In this document: one piece after another, positions 1-14,000 of the stretch
Layout of the letters: each line of letters begins with the position of its first letter
Position numbering within the stretch: the first letter of the stretch is position 1
NCBI GenBank assembly: GCA_032173965.1
Contig: CM063292.1
Coordinates: forward strand, 6,978,001-7,042,000
Direction of reading: 5' to 3'
DNA length: 64,000 nt
DNA from: Sitta carolinensis
Lineage: Eukaryota > Chordata > Aves > Passeriformes > Sittidae
Made by a program: the position numbers and the translations under genes
Notes under the pieces: generated by a model
Databases searched by the model: none
What the model saw: only the letters and a program-made list of their open reading frames with translations
Told to the model about the DNA's origin: nothing

Positions 1-929
1 AAAGAGAGGGGCTGTGTTTAGTAAAGGAGGCTTAAAATTAGGGACAAGGGGTGTAATTTTCAAAAGCAAGACATCCCAAAGTGATTCTGAAGTTGAAAAT
101 GCCCATCCTTCCTCTCAGCTGCTTTGTGAAAGCTCCCCAAGATCTACATTTATAGTCCTGAAAACATGAGCTGGTTTTCAAAATAGCTACAGATGCTCTG
201 CCTCTGTAGAAGGGACTACTGGAAATCTAGCTGCTGATTTAACAATAAAAGGATACTCTTCTGAATCCAATTTCATGTTCTTAAAAACTGTTTTATTTAT
301 TGTAATTAAATTTGTATTCAAACTCTGCATTTCAGCAGTTGTGGTAATATTTACAATTTCATGATTGGTTTTGTCTATGCAGAATTAATCAGCCCTTTAT
401 AAGCATAACACACCACCTGTGTGTAAGGAGAAGTTTGATAATGGTTGGGATTTGTTGGAGAAAAAACACTTTTGTTAGGGGGAAGTCTGGATGCAGTTCT
501 AGCTTTCAGCTGAACTGGTCATTTGTGCCATGCTATCCCTTTCCCAAATTGAAAATAAACTTCAAATAAAATTATTGCAGTCTCCCATTTTTCTTAATAA
601 AAATAAAATTTGAGCCTGTGAAGCAATGGAACTGAAGGCAGGGTGCAGCAGCAGAGCTAAGGCAGCGCTTCTACACTGAGTTTGAGTTCTTCTTTGTGTG
701 GACAAGCAAACCCATGTGTGCCCTTAAAAAAGCATAATAGAAACTCTATTTAGCTACATTCAGGTGTCCCAAGGTGTCACATCCTTGACATCCTTACAAG
801 GTGTTCATCCTTGTAGCTTATCTCTTAGAATACAGGAAGAAACAACAGCCAAGATGCTTTTTATCTCTTTCACACTGCAGGTCTGCTAATGCGTCCTTGT
901 CTTTGTTTGTTTGTTTGTTTTCTCCCCAG
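1..929 (+). other. ADAMTS16: ADAMTS16 intron, 3' part
   Basis: This is AT-rich intronic sequence leading into the exon at 930. It ends with a GTTT microsatellite (about 904-920) that merges into a pyrimidine tract and the CAG acceptor at 927-929. The preceding exon, which must supply the first base of the split codon, was not found here and should lie left of the window. Confidence 0.75.
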
Positions 930-1060
930 AGGAAGACAGATGTAAATTGTACTGCACAGCTGAAGACTTTGACTTTTTCTTTGCAATGTCCAGCAAAGTG
1001 AAGGATGGAACTCTGTGTTCTCCAAATAATTATGATGTTTGTATTGATGGAATATGTGAA
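930..1060 (+). CDS. ADAMTS16: ADAMTS16 exon, cysteine-rich domain (first in window)
   Basis: This 131-bp exon starts with two bases of a split codon and then has 43 codons beginning EDRCKLYC and ending CIDGICE. It lies between a CAG acceptor (927-929) and a GTAAGA donor at 1061. The pattern EDRCKL...DFDFFFAMS...KVKDGTLCSP...VCIDGICE is the ADAMTS cysteine-rich domain and closely matches human ADAMTS16. This domain takes part in substrate exosite binding across the family. The exon ends in phase 0. The intron that follows is only 144 bp. Confidence 0.93.
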
Positions 1061-4000
1061 GTAAGATAAAATTAAGTTTCTTACAATCCTAATGTCTATC
1101 TTTTTTTTTTTTATTAGTGGGAAATTGACTCCTTTAGGGAAAATGCAGCTGTTTCTTCAAGTTCCCTTTTGTCTGAGTCCTTCACTTGTGCCTTTTGGTT
1201 GCAGCAAGTAGGGTGTGATCATGGACTTGGTTCCAAAGCTGTGTTGGATGCTTGTGGAGTTTGTAAAGGAGATAATTCAACATGCAAGTTCTTTAAAGGC
1301 CAATATTTGACCCAGCACAAAGCTAATGGTAAGGAAAACTGTTCCCTATGATCATCAACTCACTGCTCTGCTGTGTCCTTGTGTAATATGTATGACTCCT
1401 TGCTCATTCAGGCAGTGGCTGAGGGTCCAGATGTGAGCTGAAAATCACAGGGAGAGTGAGAGGAGAGTTCACATTTCTCTTGTTTCTTGGTAACAAGAAG
1501 GCTGTGAGCATAAGTCTTGGTCAGTTAAACAATCCTCTAGTTTCTTAAGCCACATTTTCCCTTGACGTGTGAATTTCCTCTTGATAGAGATTTTAGGATT
1601 CAGGCAAGTGAAAAAATAGCTGTCAGCAGCTCTGATTGGGATGGGACTGTGGAACATATAAAAAGCAACACACAGCATAATGCCAAACATGACAGTATTT
1701 CCATGTCCATTTTCAAATTAAGTTGTCTGGAAGCTGTCCAGCTGTTTCAGTGGAAGATCCAGGCACTGGGAGGTGGTCTTTTCCTTAGTGGACTGTCACA
1801 GGCTTCTTGAGAAATAATCTCACCGTGCTGCGGTTTTTCAGGCGTAAAATGCAGATAAGATTTGAGTACCCACAGGGGTATTTTGAGGTTTGAGGTTTGC
1901 TGTCGGTCACAGGACATGTCCTTACTGCAGTAATATTGTCCAGGATGTGGTAATGCAGCCCTGGCTGGCAGCAGGGAGATCCTCTGGTGTCCAGGGCTTT
2001 GTGAAGACCTTGTATCCCAGTGCACCTCCCCTCAAAGCCCTTGTGGCTGGCACTAGTACCTTCCAACTACTGCAGGGAGCTACAGGCAAAGCTACAGGGG
2101 AGCAACCAGTAGTGTGTTCTGCATTTTCCTAAGGTGAACTTGCTTTTTCTTGCCTTTAACCACTAGGAAAAATTCAGGAATTGAAACATCTCAGATTTAC
2201 CCTGATTATGGGCATGTGAAAAATGAGGTTCACTCTCTTGGTAAAATTTAAAAAGGTTTAATAGAGACAATAAGAGACATAGAAAATAAAGCAAAGGTTA
2301 AATGGCCAGGTGCCTTGGTGCTCTGCCAAGAGCACAGAGAGGTGTCTTTTTATATCGTTCTTCATGCATGGACCTTATGCATTTTCAAACTTTTCCAGGA
2401 ACTGTTCTGCATGGCCACTCCTTGAGTCCGCCTTTTTAGAGCATGCGTTCTTCAGTTTTAATTCCTTTCTTATCATCCTTTGATTTGGGCTTTGGTCTCT
2501 GTTTCACAGGTGGAGAATGCTGATAGTCGCTTGGGCCTCTTTTTGGAAGTTACCTATTCAGGCAGTTAAAACACTGCTCCTAAATTCTAAAACTATAACA
2601 AAAAGCCATTGCACATATAACATTCATCTTAACACCTGCAAAAAGCCAACGTTAAACTACGCATTTATAACAGCATGGGGAGGTGGGGAGGGAATGTTAA
2701 AATCAGAATTGCTTTTCCCTGGTGAAAATGGACTAACTTGGTGGGTCAGAAGAGCGTTCCCAAAGTGGCTGAGGAAGGTGAGCCAGCTGTGTGTGTGCCC
2801 AACGTGCTGCTGCTCCTCTCCTCACAGACTACTACGCGGTGGTGACGGTGCCGGCGGGCGCGCGCAGCATCGTGCTGCAGGAGCTGCACGTGTCCCCCAG
2901 CTACCTGGCCGTGCGCAGCCTGGCCAGCAGGTACTACCTCACCGGGGACTGGACCATCGACTGGCCCGGCAAGTTCCCCTTCGCCGGCACGGTTTTCCAT
3001 TACCAGCGCGCCTTCAACCAGCCCGAGAGTCTCTCTGCGGCAGGACCCACTAATGAGACGCTGGTCTTTGAAGTAAGCCCGCCTTCTGTTTGTTCTTGCC
3101 CTGATGTCCATTACAGGATTGGTAACGACAGCTTCGGCTCTGCGCTGGGGCTCTCAGAGAGATTAAAGAATAGTGTTGAGTCACGATAGCATTCAGACTT
3201 AATTGTGGGATTGAAGGGCTTTTTTCACTGCTTTGTCGAGGTCTGAAGTTTAGTAAACTGTTGCGAATTCAGTGAAAAGGAAGGTGCATAAAACAGCCTA
3301 TAGCAGAATTTCTGAGTGGCACAGTGGTGATGGAGGTTATAAATGGTCCCATACATGGCATGCAATAAAATCCAGTAATGCAAAAATTGAAGGTACCGTT
3401 ATATGTCAATGCTCAATGGTTACAGGTTCTGATAATGCTTCTGAAACTGCAGGTGAGTGGAGCCGTTTTCACATCCACCTTGGAATGCAGTCAAAATACC
3501 ACACACAGGTTACTGCAAAATGAATTTCTGTTGGTTCAGTTATTCTATTATGCTGTTATAGTTATACTGTTCTACTTCTGGCAAACAAAGTCGGTGACAC
3601 AAATTTGATTGTGTTTATCTCACAATCTGATTTGTGTCACCTGCTTTGCCAGATGTCCTGTGCTGAAACTATTGTAAGCAGAAAGGAAACTTGGTACTTA
3701 CATGGTTAGTTCAAGTTTTGCAATTTTGAAATGGCCTCTGCTACTGTTGTTCTAAGAAAAATCTCCTTCTGCATTAGGTTTCTTAGCTAGATTTTCTTTT
3801 AAAATGCATCAAAACAACTGAGGGGCCATTTCTGGCTGAATCATCGAGGGCTCTGCTTCCTGTTAGCTTCATTAGTTTGCCTTTTTTAGCTCTAGCAGGT
3901 CTTTGTCTTGGTAACTCAGCTGTTAAGTCTGTTTTGATGAATCCTCCCTTCCCTGTGAGAAGGAAGGATCCCTCCCCAGCAGGCATTCAGCTCCTTCCCA

Positions 4001-5013
4001 CACCTTCCAGCAGCCTGGGGAGCCTGGCAGCGAGGGCTGTGTCCCCTATCCGAGGCAGCATCCTGCTGTCCCTGATCCATCCCATATCCTGGTCTCTGAA
4101 TCCACTCCCTTGCCCAGCCTGGGCCTGTTAAACCAAGAAAGAGCAAGCACAGACTGGGACATGAAGTATATTCTTTTGGGTTTTTAAAGCTTTCACAAGT
4201 GTCCAGTGAAGTGTGTATTTGGAATACTGAAGAGCCTTGCTGCTCTTCCTGCTGCCTGGGTAATGGGCTGAAACGTGACCTTAGGAACTGCTGAAGGCCC
4301 TGGACCATGGGCCTGTTAAAGTTCTTTAGGGTGAACACAAGTTTTAGAGCAGGCAGTTGACATGGAAAGACATTCTGTCTTTCCAAAAATTGCCATCACA
4401 ATTCACAATCCTTCTACAGCATCCTTCGCCATTGAAGAATTTTCATTTTGGGTATGTGGCTTCATAGGGATCTTCCTTTAGGCCATTCAGTGTGGTCTGC
4501 AAGCTACCAGACACACTCCCCTCTCTGCAAATCATCTGCCTTACACCAAAACGACCACACTTACAAATACTATGAAATGTTAAGCTGAACTCCCAGGGAT
4601 CTTATTTGCCATAACCCAAAGTAGATTTGAGCTGTATCATTTATTATTATTATGGAGCTGAAGTATGAATAATAAATTGCCTGCAGGGAGGCTTGGCTGC
4701 ATATTGTGCACATACTTCGCAGAATAAAGATTAAAGAAGAGAAATTAATGCCAAATAACATTCTATTTTCATCCTTTCAAATTATGCTAAACAGTTTTAT
4801 TAAGATGTAACATTTAACTGGAAGCTGTTGCTCCTTTCAGAGCTTATTTAAGTTCCCCTTGTATTTTTATTGAAATACCTACACCACTGGCACTGGTAGC
4901 TGGGGATTCTAATGACTGAAAATGTTATGTGTTCCCCAATTACTCAATCTATGAACTGGATTTAAGACTTTTTTTTTTTCCCTTTAATAATTTAAGCAAC
5001 ATTTGAGAAGCTG

Positions 5014-5047
<34 letters not shown>

Positions 5048-8000
5048 CAGAATTTTCTGTTCAGAAGTCTGCATTACTTATAATTTACCAGTAACTGTAA
5101 GAAGGAAAAATGCCAGAAAACTGAAGAAATATGTTTTGAGAAACACATTGCTGATGTCTGCTTGCAGCCATAGTAGTGAAACAAATCCTGCTTCAGCTGT
5201 AAATACCAGAAACTGATAGCAGGCTGAAAAAAAGGAGTGTTAAAGCATACTACAGTGTAGCTTCATTTTCATTTTTATCTCACCTATAATTTTCAAAGAA
5301 GCACACAAAACTGTTCTGATGCAAATTTTTATTCAACTAAATTAATTTTATATAAGATAAGGTTTACCGGACCTCAGCTTCTTCCTGTAATCTTTAGATT
5401 TTTTAATTATTAATTTTTTTAATTAGCTGTATTCAAAAGATATGTAATACTTCTTTTCTAGATTAGGGCTGTTACTTTTCTTCCAGAGTAGTTTGGTGTG
5501 AGCCCTTGTAAAATGGTGCACTGCAGGTATTGAGGACATGGATAAATTGTATGTATAATACAGGAGCTTTTATTATTCAGGTGGGCAGAAAATAAAAGGT
5601 TTTGCAGCTGTATTTATTGCCATTCACCTATGACTGAATGCCAGAATAACACAGCTTGTGCCCGTTTGATTCTGCAGTTATAATTTTGGTGGATTTGTGT
5701 GGTGACTGGAATGGTGCAGGTTTTTGCCTTTGTTTCTGCATGCAGAGCAGGCTGCAGGTACCCCGGGAGCTCAGGCTGTGCACGTCCTCTGAGCAGCGTT
5801 CCCAGAGAGGATGGGACCAGACAGGTCTGGCAAGTCTGTGCTCAAGGCAATCACTTCCTTTGAAATGCAGTTATCCTCCAAAATATTTCCTTGAAAGAGA
5901 CATCTGAAGCATGTATTGAGAGAGCAGAAGGAGATGCAAATAAGAAAAAAAATCTTTAAATTTCCCATTGGCTTACACACCGCAAGTTCAGCCTTGCAGT
6001 TCTATGAGATGGGTTGTATTTATATTTTATTGTACAGTGTGTTCCTATGATCTGCTTTTCTGTCAGGCTTTTCAGCAGTTCAGCTGAGCACGTACCATTT
6101 CATCAGACATTGCAGTCCTCAATTCAAAAATGGGTCAGAGACCAGAAAAAGACATAAAGTGCTTTTCTTATTTACCCTAGAATGTCACCAAACCCTCCCC
6201 TCCATATCTATACTTCTGTATATTATAGAGATGTAATTATGGGAATGAATCATACTAAAAAACACAAGGAGTAGTGAGTGATTCTGTCATTTAACTGGGA
6301 TGTGGGAGAAAAAGCACAAACTATAGTGGCCAGATTATTTTCTGAAGAGGAGAACATTGTGAGATGAATGTGGAATTAATAAGTATGACTAGTATTTCCT
6401 GAGCACAATGCTGGAAGGGGAATACATGGTGAGGTTTTAGGATTCATCAGGATCCCTTCTGGATTGTTCAGGAACTGGTTTCACAGAAGGGGAGAAGGCA
6501 AAGCCCAATAAACTGATGTCCTTCAGAATTTGTGTATCAGTGTCCTTCTTAAGTTAGCATTACTGATATTTTTTCTGATTATAGGTTTTCAAAACCCAGT
6601 GAAAGCTGAAGCTAAAAATATTCATTGATTCGGAAGACAGTTGCTGAAATGGCCCAATTTAGATTACATGAAATAATGGTCAATGGTCAGAGGGGTAGAA
6701 ATATGATAGATGCTAATCTAGGATGAGGAATTGGTACCAGCTTTTTAAAATATAGTTTTCATAGCATATTTGTCTCATCTTAAATAGAAACCTGAATACC
6801 TTCAACTCATTTGTCTGTTTTTTGGACCTAGGTAATCCAAGGTCAGTTCTTCCAGTGTAAAGACCTTTTCAGTGTTTTTCTTTTAACTGAAAGATATTTA
6901 ACTTGAGGAGAACCAGTCAGTATATTTATCATTAATTATCTAGCTTTACAAACAAGGGCTGCCAGTGGGCACCACAAGCTGCTGAAAATCCTTTGGAGGA
7001 GGAGAACCCTCACATGACTCTGTCACATGTGGGGCTCACTGGGGACATTCATTTGGTGAAATATTCAGTCACCCTCCACAGCTCACTCAAATGGGAAAGA
7101 TTCTGAAAGGCACAAGAAACAAAACTTGATGTGGGCATGAAAAAGGCTGCATGGCCAGGGATTGAGGAGCTAGTTTAAAAACACGAGAGTTTTGTAATTT
7201 TGTGTTCCATTCTATCAATAAGCAGATGAAGGAAGAATTGACTGATTTGAGAGTCAAATATAACTGGAGAAAGCAAAGTTTTCCAGGATGATATAGGATC
7301 CTCACTGAAGTTTACCTCAAACTTGGTGAAACATTAAATCAATAAATCACGTCTTTGTGAAATAAAGAGTTTATTTTAACATCAATAAGTAACAGATGGG
7401 AAGGATGCTTTGTAAAGAGGCAGACATCCACAGGAAGAGAAGGTGAATGGAGCTTCAAGGCAGGAATACATCTAATTAAATCCAGTAAATCTCTTCCTCT
7501 TTATCAATAGGAGAAAACAGGAGAAGGGAGGCCAGGTGGAATGGCTTTACTGATGATGTAGCTGCCACTGGGAGAAAGCCAAGTTGCAGTTATAAAGGAT
7601 TACATTTATTATTAGCTACTAGATGATAAATTTGTACTGATTTCCCCTGAAGAGAAAGTAGGCTAAAGAGACCTAAGATGTACTTATAAGATACAGATGT
7701 TCACTCAATACAATGGATAAAAGGGTTCTCCTGTAGTGAGGAGAGATTAGCTGGACAGCATCCCTGAAGGTTGTACATTTAGCATGTGAACAGTGAAAAA
7801 AATGGAGCACAATAACAATGGAAGATAAATTTGAAACAGCTGAAGTAGAAATGAGATCATATAGGACCCTTTCAAGGGTACTTTTTTCTTTTTTTTTTTT
7901 TTTTTTTTTAATGACCTTCGTGGACTTGAAAAACAGTAGTTTGTCATAAGCTTTTAGTTAGAACTGTGTTTAAAGTTATTTTAGAAGTACTGAAGAGATA

Positions 8001-11000
8001 AACCCCCTTTTGTTTTAAGCTTTGGCTTAAGTACCCAGTGGGTAATTCTTCCTTTACTGCTTTCCAAACAGGTGTTCTCCCACTTTCATTTGAAGCCTTG
8101 GTGCTGCCACTGTCAAGAATCCCATCCAATAACTGCTCATTCAAGACAACAGATTAGTTTTGAAACTTGTTTCAAACATTTTTTCACCAGAACCATATGC
8201 TACTTAGATATACCAGAATAAATTCATAGAAATCCATGGAATTAACCTTGATCGAATGGGGAAATCAGAATGTGTCTTAGGATATTGGATGTTACAGTAT
8301 TTTTTGAACAGCATGTACATCCTCCTGGATGAGAACTGCAGGTCTCAAGCAGGGCACAGTCAGGCTCTTGCCTTCACAGAGACTTCCCTGGCTGCCCTCT
8401 CTGCAGATTGGTACATCCCTCTAAAGAAATTATCAGACTTTCAAAGCATGGAATGACCCAGGAAGTGGAGATGATGTTTGCAATGTAGATGCAGCTTGAG
8501 GATGCAGATCAAAGGCACAGTGGATGTTGGGACGTGGATGCTGGGGTTCAGAGTTTGGGCTCATGCCCATTTGGTGAACTGGAGACATGCAGATTGTGTG
8601 CAGATGAAAATAGTCCTTGTAATCTGGATTTTTAGCTCTGTGCTCAGCTTCACTCTGTAAGTGATTTGTAAATGTCTGTGTAGTCCTCCACAGAGATAAT
8701 GAGTCTTTTTTTTTAGCATGCCACAAGCCAGGCATTGGTATTCTTTCCTATACATTGAACAAAACATTGTGGAAGGAATAGGAACTTAACATGTATCAAT
8801 CAATCTCTCTTAATTTAATGTGCTGCAAGTAACTTGACATGACATCTTACAATAAAAAAATACTGGAAAGCATCGAGTCAGTCATAACAAGCAATGTTAG
8901 TAGACTCTTTAAAAATTTGACCTGCAAAATAGAGTATTGTATTGGAAACTTAGGATGGCCGTGAGAAAAAAAAAAATCTCAAACAAAGGAGCAGATGCAT
9001 AGCTAGTTTAGAGAATTTATTGTTTAGCTTTCACATCAAAATTAGCAGCAAAAGAAAAAGGTTCTTTACTCAGGAGGGTTCAATTTGTCCATTGTTTTAC
9101 CATTTTGTGCCGTGAGCTAAAGCCCCAGCTCTTTCCCATCGGAACAGATCCAGAGATTCCAGTGGAGAGCCTGTGGCTTTCGAGCTCAAGAAGCTGTAAA
9201 TTTTATAACTCTGCGCCCCGCGGTCAGAGCTGCTGAGTGTTGTGTCTGAAGTCAGGTGGTTGGTGTGTTAAAGGTAGACATTAAACAGTTCTGTTGAGGA
9301 ACTGGAAATGTTTAAGGAGGTTGTTTGCCAGCTGTAAATTTGGGAGCAAATGCCAGTTGGCTGAAAAGATGCTGGAATGTGTCCAGGTAAGTAGACTAGA
9401 GCTGGAGGTCTTTCCAAATTTGTAGGTCTGATAACTTGGCTGAATATGCAGACTTCAGTTATTGGGTTGTTAAGCAGGGGCTTCATAATGAATGTTTGAA
9501 AATATGATAGAAAACTTTTTATATGCTCGTTACTTTGGCAAAATTGCAACTTTGCAATAGTATTGCATTCCTGATGAATACTGTCTCGGACATTATACAT
9601 CATGTACTGTTTTTCAGCTGAGCACCACGGACTTCAAAGCACAGGGGTTTTTGTGCCCTGCAATATTTTTTTGTTCTCCAATACTGTTCCATAGTTTGAT
9701 TTTGTCCTTTTTCTGCATAACTGGGATAATACAGAAGGAGAGACACCTGACAGTGCTGCAGCTCCTGCTTGGTAAACGTTCCCTCTGGTAGCCTGCTGGG
9801 TGGGAAGGGGCTCTGGCTTTGGCTGCTGGTCAGGAAATGGAGAGGAAGTTCCCTTCTCCTGCCTGTTAGAATTGTGGCTGCTTCCCAATGAGCAAGGAGG
9901 GGGTGTAGCCCAAGGTTTAAAACTGTATGGCCAGGTTGCCTGGTGTGCAGGATTTACCCCCAAGCACCCACCTGGCTGCCAGCTCCTTGCACCATTGTGT
10001 GGCTGTTCTCTGAAGGGATGCATTCTCCTGGGTCTTGTTCTGACTTGTCCCAGATCATTCCCTTCCCTCTGCTGAAGCACCAACAGAATACTGCTCTAAC
10101 AGGAATAAAACTGCCACTCTTACCTTCTCATCCTCCCCCTTTCCTGTCCTGAGCTCTGTGCTCAGAATGCATTCCATCTGTTCCTTCCCCCACTGTCACA
10201 AAGAGCACTTTCAGAAGACAAATGTTCCGTCTAATACTTCAAGATATTTTTATTAGAAAAGTCTTAAACTTTGCTGCTTTTTGGCCACTGGCACAGCACA
10301 GTTTTATGACAGTTGTCAGAATCAAATTAGATGAGGACTAACCCTTACACGAGGTTTTGTGGTATGGACAAAACCTTCTCCTCTTTTGACACAACTTATT
10401 AAAAGGCCAGACAGAATTTCAGCCTCTGTGCTTGAAGGAACACAGAGCACCTACTGAAATGGGAGAAAGTGTTTCTGGCTGCCTAGGATGCTGAGAGCTG
10501 TGTTAATACCTTAGACTTGGAGGATGAGTAAATGTAAATTAAAATATTTTGAGGTCTGGTCTGTAAGAAGAACCAGGGAAGGCATTGTTTTAAATGAAGA
10601 ATAGTATTAGAGGGCTCAGTTCTTATTACAGTTAACACACTGCATTTTTTTTTCTGAAGCACATGTTCTGAAACTTTATGCTTCAAATATTTGTCTCAAT
10701 TCGTCCTTGAGAGAAGAGTGAGCACGTTATTGCAACCTGTTTTATCTGTAATGCCAGTGGACTTGGGGTGCAATATTCAAACTCCAGAACAGCTGTTTTA
10801 ACAGTTGGACTTTTTGCTGTCAGCAGTCTGATAGATTTGTATAAATAAAAATGTTTCTTTGGCAAAATTGCAACTTTGCAATAGTATTGCATTCCTGAGG
10901 AAAACTCGGTTGGACATTACATCCTGTACTATTTTTCAGAAGAGCTCTTTCCCTTCATCTGAAGGGGCTGTTAAATCTTATCACATTTACATCAGATAAT

Positions 11001-14000
11001 GATGATGAATAACTGAGGGAAAAAGAAAAGTCCTGAAAAAAGTTGCATTGGCAATGGTTTGAATAGAGTACAGCAAATAGGGCACAGAAGCACACACTGA
11101 GGAAGGAGCCTGAAGGGAAATACAGAAGCCTTGTGAGCCCCATGAGTGGGAGCACTGGACACTGGAGCTTTCCTGGGGAGCCAGTAAGAGATCCTGAGAT
11201 CTGGGGGTGCATCTGTGCAGGGCACAGAGGAGTCACACAGCAGTCTCAATTCTCATGTTTTCCAATGGCAGAGTGTTCCATTTTAATCCTGTTCTTGTAA
11301 AATAGTTGTACTATATGCTTGCATCTGTGACTCACCCCTAAAGCAGATCTGGTAATCCTATTTCTACCAAGAATTTTCATTCAAAATAGAGGTCAGTAGT
11401 CATTCTCGGATCTATTTCTTCCATAAACTCATAGATATTCTAAGGTGCTCATGAATTAAGCTTGGATGGCTGAAAAAATTCACATGAAATACTGGATTTA
11501 CTTGTGCTTGAAGGAGCTTCTAATCTAAATCCTCCCAGGAGAAGGCACATACCCTACAATTCCTTTGGAAATATTTGCCTTTTGCAGCCCTAGTTGCTGT
11601 ATTCTCAGTTTGGATCATTATTGAGGTTCCCTGACTGAAATAAAATCTTTGGCTACTAAGAATGGAAATTATAGCATCCGTTTTTCTTTCTTCTAGAAAA
11701 GTAAACACTGTAAGTCCAGATCCTTCATGTGTTCAACATTATTGAGCTGCAGGTCATGTAAATTTGGTCTGAATTTTCACTGTCACGGGAAATTTCTGTT
11801 TTTCAATAGGTATATTTTCAGAATACCCTAAAACCCTTGGCTGCATTTCAAAATGTTATTATATTCCTCAGTCTTAAACAACATAAATGTGAGTTTTTTG
11901 CTATTTTATGAAACCAGTCTCTACAGAGATCAATTCTACTTGTATGGATTGCTTAAGTGCTCAGATCAGACATTATGTAAACTTCCCTGATAAGTTATTA
12001 AGATTTTGAATGGCAGTTATTAACATGGACTTGAATTGTACTTGAAATGCTAATGCTTATCAAAAAGCATATTTAGGAACTGAGGTTAACTGCGCCTGCT
12101 CTTCGTGTTACTGTGACAAGATCCATATTGGTGAAGAGTTAAAACTCATTAGAGCTCTGTAACTGTAAACTCCCTCACTGTTTCTACTAAGTGTGGATAT
12201 AAATGCACTTTGCTGCCAAAAGTTTCTAAAATAAATGTTGTTAAGTAGAAATTTCTCCCCAAATTTAGGTACGTGTCAAATGTTCGTGCATCTTGCAGTG
12301 ATTATAATTCAGTCTTGAAATGAATACAATGAATGAAAACTGCAATATAATTCACCACTAAAATAGTACACCCTCGAGAGCTGGGCTCCCTGAATTAAAT
12401 GACAGAGATTGTTATTATAGTCAGTAATCACACTTTCTATAAATTTTGTAACACATTATGCTGAAATAGTGAATAAAAGATATTTCCAATCCCTTTTTCC
12501 TCTGTAGACACCAAGGACAGGTTCTCCCCTGCACTGGAGCTTTATCAGCTTCAATCACCATGAGAAAAATTCCAGCTGAGGGTCTTACAGACAAAATTTA
12601 TCACCAGTCTGCATAGAAAAGAGTTTTTTACAAGAAAGAGGCTTGTGTTTCATACCCTCAACCCCAAGAACTGAGGAAGCCATCTCCAGCCCCACAGCTG
12701 TGCTGCTGTTTTGCTAAAGCTTCTGCCAGGAAAGCATTTGAGTCCTGCTTGGTGGATTAAATTATTATTTAGCACAGGCTCCCTCCATGCTAAATGTTGC
12801 ACATGGATGAAACCTTGCAAAGGGAAGGCCTTGTAAAACCATGGCTCAGGTCTGCTACTTTGGCTAAGCACAAAAGGGCAATGGGAAAGTGACTCAGCTG
12901 GATTAGGGGAATTAGAACAAGTTCTGTCACCATGGCCTGTTCACATTGTGGTGGATGGTGGTGGGTTGGGTTATGTTTGTTGTGATTTAGAATCATGTAA
13001 CTGATAAAGGCCTGACTGCTTACAAAGGCCTGGCTTTGCAATGAAGGGGATCTCTTTGCACTGCCTGGGGACTCCATGGACCCTCACCCACAGCTGGAAG
13101 GATCAGCCTGGACTTTGTTTACTAAAGAGGGGAGATGCCTCCCATGCCCAGCTCCCAAATCCATGCCCTGCAGTGCCAGGCAGAGTCCAGCCCCTGCCAG
13201 TGGGTGCAGGGACCCTCTGGGGCAGGTGCAGAGGCTCTGGGGGGGATGTTCCTCCTCTCCTGGAGGCAGTGCTGCTTCTCTGACCCAGTCAGGTGCCCCT
13301 GAGATTCAAGAGGGCATTGTGTCTGCACCCTCTCTTACAGACTTGCAGGTGTTTGCTGTTTTAAGAATTGCTTTGATGGTCTTTCCTTTGGGTCTCCTGA
13401 AAATCCTCTCACAAGCATGCTGTGTGTCCATATATTTTGTGTGTATCATGTTTAGTTCCTCTTCCTTCAGGCTGACAGAATAATTTTTTTTACCTCCTCC
13501 CCACCTCTTTTTTTTTAAAAAAAAAACAAACCCCAAATATCCCTCTACAGATCCTGTTACAAGGCAAAAACCCTGGGATTTCTTGGGAATATACATTTGC
13601 CAAAACCAGCACTGAAAACAGGACATCTGTCAAAAAACACAGCTATTCCTGGGTGACAGTGCAGTCTGAGTGCTCAGCGACCTGTGGTGGTGGTAGGTGA
13701 CTTTCCCATTTCCAAACCTCATCTTTTTATTATTTTTTTTTTTTAAAGCATCTCAAATCTTTTCAGCTGCCTTTAATTTCACAAATATATATTGATACAT
13801 ACAGGGGGTTATGCTGAACACCTGGTCCTTATTTTTTTTATCTGATAACTTAAACACAGAGGAAATAACTTTGTATTGCCTTTAGAGTAAAAAATATTCA
13901 TGCCAACGAGTCAGTTTTTTTTGTTTAGGTCAACTGATATGCGTATCATCTTCCTGTTGAAGTAATGTGGAAATAAAAGGTGCACTTTGATTTCCTCTTT

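Larger units (their letters stand above)
3073..13550 (+). other. ADAMTS16: ADAMTS16 intron, 10.5 kb
   Basis: This is the largest intron in the window and mostly unique AT-rich sequence. It contains an A29 tract (5018-5046), a T21 tract (7889-7909) and a pair of direct repeats (9506-9617 and 10830-10939). A moderately GC-rich stretch at about 13.1-13.3 kb has no recognisable repeat. No missing ADAMTS16 exon is implied, because the phases of the flanking exons join directly. Confidence 0.8.

Noticed and set aside
2517..3053. 178-codon plus-strand open frame overlapping the spacer exon
   Set aside because: It reads the exon in the wrong frame and starts in intron and LTR sequence; the frame with spacer-domain homology is the other one.
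5018..5046. Poly-A tract considered as the tail of a processed pseudogene
   Set aside because: No upstream coding similarity, poly(A) signal or target-site duplication was found.
9634..10083. 149-codon minus-strand frame in the large intron
   Set aside because: No recognisable domain, overlapping frames on the opposite strand, and no splice partner.
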